From: Adiantum capillus-veneris
Taxonomy: Eukaryota; Streptophyta; Polypodiopsida; Polypodiales; Pteridaceae
Direction: 5' to 3'
DNA: 64,000 nt
NCBI GenBank assembly: GCA_014529385.2
Contig: CM043958.1
Location: 118,355,018 to 118,419,017, forward strand
Made by a program: the position numbers and the translations under genes. This document shows, one piece after another, positions 61,020-64,000 of this stretch. A model generated the notes under the pieces. That model was not told where the DNA came from and made no database searches. It saw only the letters and a list, made by a program, of their open reading frames with translations. How positions within the stretch are numbered: position 1 is the stretch's first letter; each line of letters opens with the position of its first letter.

Positions 61020-61725
61020 ATCTAAATCAATCAACAGTGGCAATTCACAACGGAAATGCCCATGCTTGATGCTCATACTTTCTTGTGCTCTTTCTACAAT
61101 TGTGTCTTGCCAAGGAAGAGACAAGAAATGTGACTTCCTTGAATGCCTATTTTTTAGCTTTTAATGAATAATCCGCATACATCCGTGCTCATTCATGAGT
61201 GAAACGTGCTCAATGTATAATATGTCATGCCTAGGAAAAGGGATCACATAAAGACGCTGACCAAAATACAGGAAACGATCACGAATGAAACACTCGTACA
61301 ATGCATGTTGACTAATCATACGAACACATAGTACTTCCTGTGGGGGATCTTTAAACCTAGGCTCGAGAGCCAAGATCGGTTCTTCGTGATTGAGCGAATC
61401 TGCAATGAGGTTCGCTTCACTAGAGAAAGTATCAACTAACACATCATCCTTGGGAACAATCACATCATTTTCATACCAATCATCATGCTCGTGAGAAATC
61501 ACATCTTGATCATCATGGAAATCATCATGCTTGTCATTGTCATCCAAATCATCATTATCATTCAAATCAGCATGCTTATCATTATCATGCAAATCCTGTG
61601 TATCATGCTGTGGAGAAGAAGAGACTGAAAGAGTCTCCTTTTCCCGAATCTCTTGCATCTGTGCCTGTACTTGAGAAAAGAGTCGCAACAACTCTTGCAT
61701 GTGTCGCGCTTGTTCATGCTAGGAG
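61020..61725 (-). CDS. RT-less gypsy polyprotein tail with acidic block (element III)
   Basis: Open for 179 codons (61,700-61,161). It carries EKETLSVSSSPQHDTQDLHD, an acidic Asp/His/Asn block longer than in element II (DLNDNDDLDDNDKHDD and onwards), then EANLIADSLNHEEPILALEP and CFIRDRFLYFGQRLYVIPFP, and a stop. RT, RNase H and the integrase core are absent, as in element II. The gag and protease half is cut off at about 61,725, where LINE ORF1 begins. Confidence 0.85.
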
Positions 61726-61732
61726 GGAGAAA

Positions 61733-62255
61733 TCTAGCCCTCTGTAATAAACGAAGTCAATGACATCAAAGAACAAGTGCAAAAAATCGAGGAAGAGAAG
61801 CAACACGAAGCAACGACGTCATCATGGGTGGATGCAATCACAAAAACACAAAAGAAGGTAGATGAAGCCGAAAAGTGGATAGAAGTCGCCATAAAAGCGA
61901 AGGGGAAAGAACCAACATCTATTCCCACTCCCACAATCATTAACATGACCCTAGAGGAAGAGCAAAGAAGGAAGAATAGAGCTTTGCGTAACTAGATTAT
62001 AAGACCGTGATAATATAGAAGGCGAAGTCAAAGATCTCCTACACATGATGGGTGGTGAGGCCACATACACTAAGGCATAGAGAGTGGGGAAGAAAAGGGG
62101 AAGAAGGGAATGGGGAGACTTCAAAGGAGAGAGCATTGATCCTTCGTTTCCCCTCCATGGAAGCGAAAAAAGACTTTGAAAGAAGTCATGCCAAAGAGAA
62201 AGGAAAGGTGGGATTTGGTCATCATGGAGAAGCGCTCCGCATGACGGCATGAGAC
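61733..62255 (+). pseudogene. CT-family LINE ORF1 (copy K)
   Basis: It encodes PSVINEVNDIKEQVQKIEEE, SSWVDAITKTQKKVDEAEKW, the EEEQRRKNRA segment, then after frameshifts MMGGEATYTKA and ALILRFPSMEAKKDF. The start of the coiled coil is missing and the C-terminus has deletions near 62,180. Confidence 0.85.
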
Positions 62256-63880
62256 CTATGGGACCGCACTCAAACTTGCTACCTGGCCATTTTGAATGGC
62301 CTACAGAGGTTTCCAGCTGCAGGTGGTTTTACATGCTTCCCACAGAGACATGGAGCCAGTACAGTGGATTATGTCATGGCACAGCCTAGCTTTATCTCTA
62401 GTATCTAGGACCTCACAGTTGGACCCACACCTGTTGGTGTAGCAGTGGATCACGCCTCTGTCGATGACCATCTCTTTCCATTTCAGTGTAGCACACAGGC
62501 CACGAATAGCAACTCCTACCCGCTACACCTTTACTCGAGAAACGGACTCCTAAGGAGTGCCGCGAGATGAGAGCCAGACTCCAGAGAGAGGTACTTCTGG
62601 GAGACATCACTCTCAGACAGTCGCTGGTTGCCTTCGGACACCTAGCGCGGCGAAACAAGAGGGCTTTTCTACACGATTAGAGCAGAATCTATATCAGCTA
62701 TTCTTGAGTCAGGACTCGGTGAGGCATGGATACTCTTCCATGAGCACTCCACTCCTCTTGCGATCACTGCTACGGAGGCTTGGGGCCAGTATGCATCATC
62801 CTCACAGTGCCTAGACAGCCACCTCTTCCCAACCTCCCCAGGTCATGCCCACACACACGTGCTTTTTTCACAGCTGAGATGGTGAAGAAGGCCATTGATA
62901 GGATGAGGACCGGGAGAGCACAAGGTGGAAAGGTATGTAGTGTACAGCATGTTTTAGGTACGTATGGAACGTACTACCGTACTGAACCACCTCTCACGTA
63001 CGTGATAGATATGTACCATTTGTAAAAAACCCATGTTTTAGTGAAAAACCCATAGTCTTTGTGCTACTGTCTGTGAAGTCTCTGCAAAAACTTGCTCTTT
63101 GGAATCTGGAAATCGTTACGTGCAATAAGTTTTTAGTTGTAACCCTTGGCTATTAGGCTTCCGGACCACCCAAAAGCCCAAAACGGCTCGCGTTCCCATT
63201 TCCCACCTTATCCTTGCAATTTCGCCCAAATTTGCCAATTACCACCATGCTGAACCGTACGGTGCGTACTGAACCGTACCGTACGGAAAGGTTCCGTACA
63301 TACGTAAGGATGCAACCTTGGGAGAGCATATGATCATGATGGTTTGGTAGCATAGCAATTTATACATGCGAGGGATTTGCTTGCAGAGCTAATAGCGATG
63401 ATGTGTAACCGTGCCATGTGTGAGGGCCTGCCAAATACTTGGAGCTTATCCACTATTGTGCCTATCTTCAAGTCACGACTGAGGAGACCCTATGGAGCAT
63501 GGGAACTACCACACTATCATGATTGGACACATACCGGCACGGTTGTATGCATCTATTCTTGAGCAGCAGCGGAGTAGATGGGCACAGCGGGAAGGTGTAC
63601 GAGACGCAAGGCAAGCAGGGTTCACGAGAGATTTTTCTACTCTTGATCACATTCTGACACTCAGAGCCATTATTGAGGAGGGTAGGGCACATGGGAGACG
63701 GATTTATTGCAGCTTTGTGGACTTCCACAAAGCATTTGACACAGTACTCAGAGCTAGATTGATGCGCAGGCTACAAGAGATGGGAGTGCCTAAAGAGCTG
63801 ATTTGGGGGATCATGGCACTATACAGGTCAATAGTGGGACATGTACGCACGTCACAGGGGCGGGCTGTAACAAATTGCTG
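62256..63880 (+). pseudogene. CT-family LINE ORF2 (copy K), with internal deletion and MITE
   Basis: The ORF2 start is joined directly to LAILNGLQRF at about 62,278, so about 620 bp of endonuclease is missing. Then GGFTCFPQRHGASTVDYVMA, the linker, and RT (STIVPIFKSR near 63,450, CSFVDFHKAFDTVLRARLMR, ELIWGIMALYRS). A 400-bp MITE splits it at 62,921-63,320. The RT stops before the QGCPLSP block at about 63,860. Multiple frameshifts. Confidence 0.88.
62921..63320. mobile_element. hAT-like MITE, 400 bp
   Basis: The insert begins CAAGGTGG and ends CAACCTTG (terminal inverted repeat CAAGGT/ACCTTG, with weaker pairing further in). It is flanked by GGAGAGCA at 62,913-62,920 and 63,321-63,328, an 8-bp target-site duplication. 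Removing it and one duplicate restores the LINE sequence. Subterminal repeats of GTAC/CGTACGG occur at both ends. No coding capacity. The 8-bp duplication and CAAGGT ends fit hAT. Confidence 0.88.
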
Positions 63881-64000
63881 ATGTCTCGACCTACTGAAGA
63901 ACGGAGCTACCGATCGAGGGGCCTAAACCCTAAGAAGAACAAGTAACAAAAAAAGTGTCGCAAAGTGATGACGTGGTTGCCCGAGAGCAGAAACCCTAAC
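63881..64000. other. Unassigned right end of window
   Basis: Nothing recognised. It contains GATGACGTGG and two isolated AAACCCTAA words, not a telomeric array. Confidence 0.4.

Noticed and set aside
63930-64000. AAACCCTAA words at the right end
   Set aside because: Only two isolated words, not a plant telomere array.

Overview
The window is nuclear DNA from a plant with a large, repeat-rich genome. It holds a spliceosomal gene for a plant RecQ-like helicase of the HRQ1 family, Ty3/gypsy elements primed by initiator-tRNA-Met, copia relics, several LINE lineages and many dinucleotide microsatellites. Very long, transposon-filled introns suggest a fern, lycophyte or gymnosperm rather than a compact angiosperm, but the species cannot be fixed from the sequence.

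The only host gene I can support is HRQ1-like, on the minus strand. Eighteen consecutive internal exons (52,003 down to 24,479) join in phase into 945 open codons with every helicase motif. Intron 14 is 19.5 kb. The first exon (start of the ubiquitin-like domain) and the last exons (rest of the C-terminal domain) were not found. The simplest reading is that 52,004-64,000 is intron 1 and 1-24,478 is a 3' intron, so the whole window may lie inside one gene.

Layout: 1-1,617 LINE fragment; 1,618-10,355 gypsy element on the minus strand in an LTR-internal-LTR-partial internal arrangement; 10,356-13,522 LINE copy; 13,523-18,127 gypsy derivative on the plus strand without RT; 18,128-24,450 a head-to-tail chain of LINE pieces joined through (CT)n or (GT)n; 24,479-26,000 HRQ1 exons 15-19; 26,001-45,516 intron 14, packed with L1-like LINEs, two opposed CT-tailed LINEs, LINE ORF1, a gag relic and microsatellites; 45,517-52,003 HRQ1 exons 2-14, with one LINE fragment in intron 10; 52,390-56,000 copia and gypsy relics; 56,208-57,715 L1-like tail; 57,770-59,499 unrecognised; 59,500-61,720 second RT-less gypsy copy; 61,733-63,880 LINE copy carrying a 400-bp hAT-like MITE.

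Main observations: LINE copies of at least three lineages end on dinucleotide microsatellites, and the next truncated LINE often starts on the far side of the same microsatellite, as if these LINEs target microsatellites or each other's tails. Two gypsy copies share the same loss of RT, RNase H and integrase core and the same acidic Asp/His block, which marks a non-autonomous family. The host helicase reading frame stays open despite the retroelement load in its introns.
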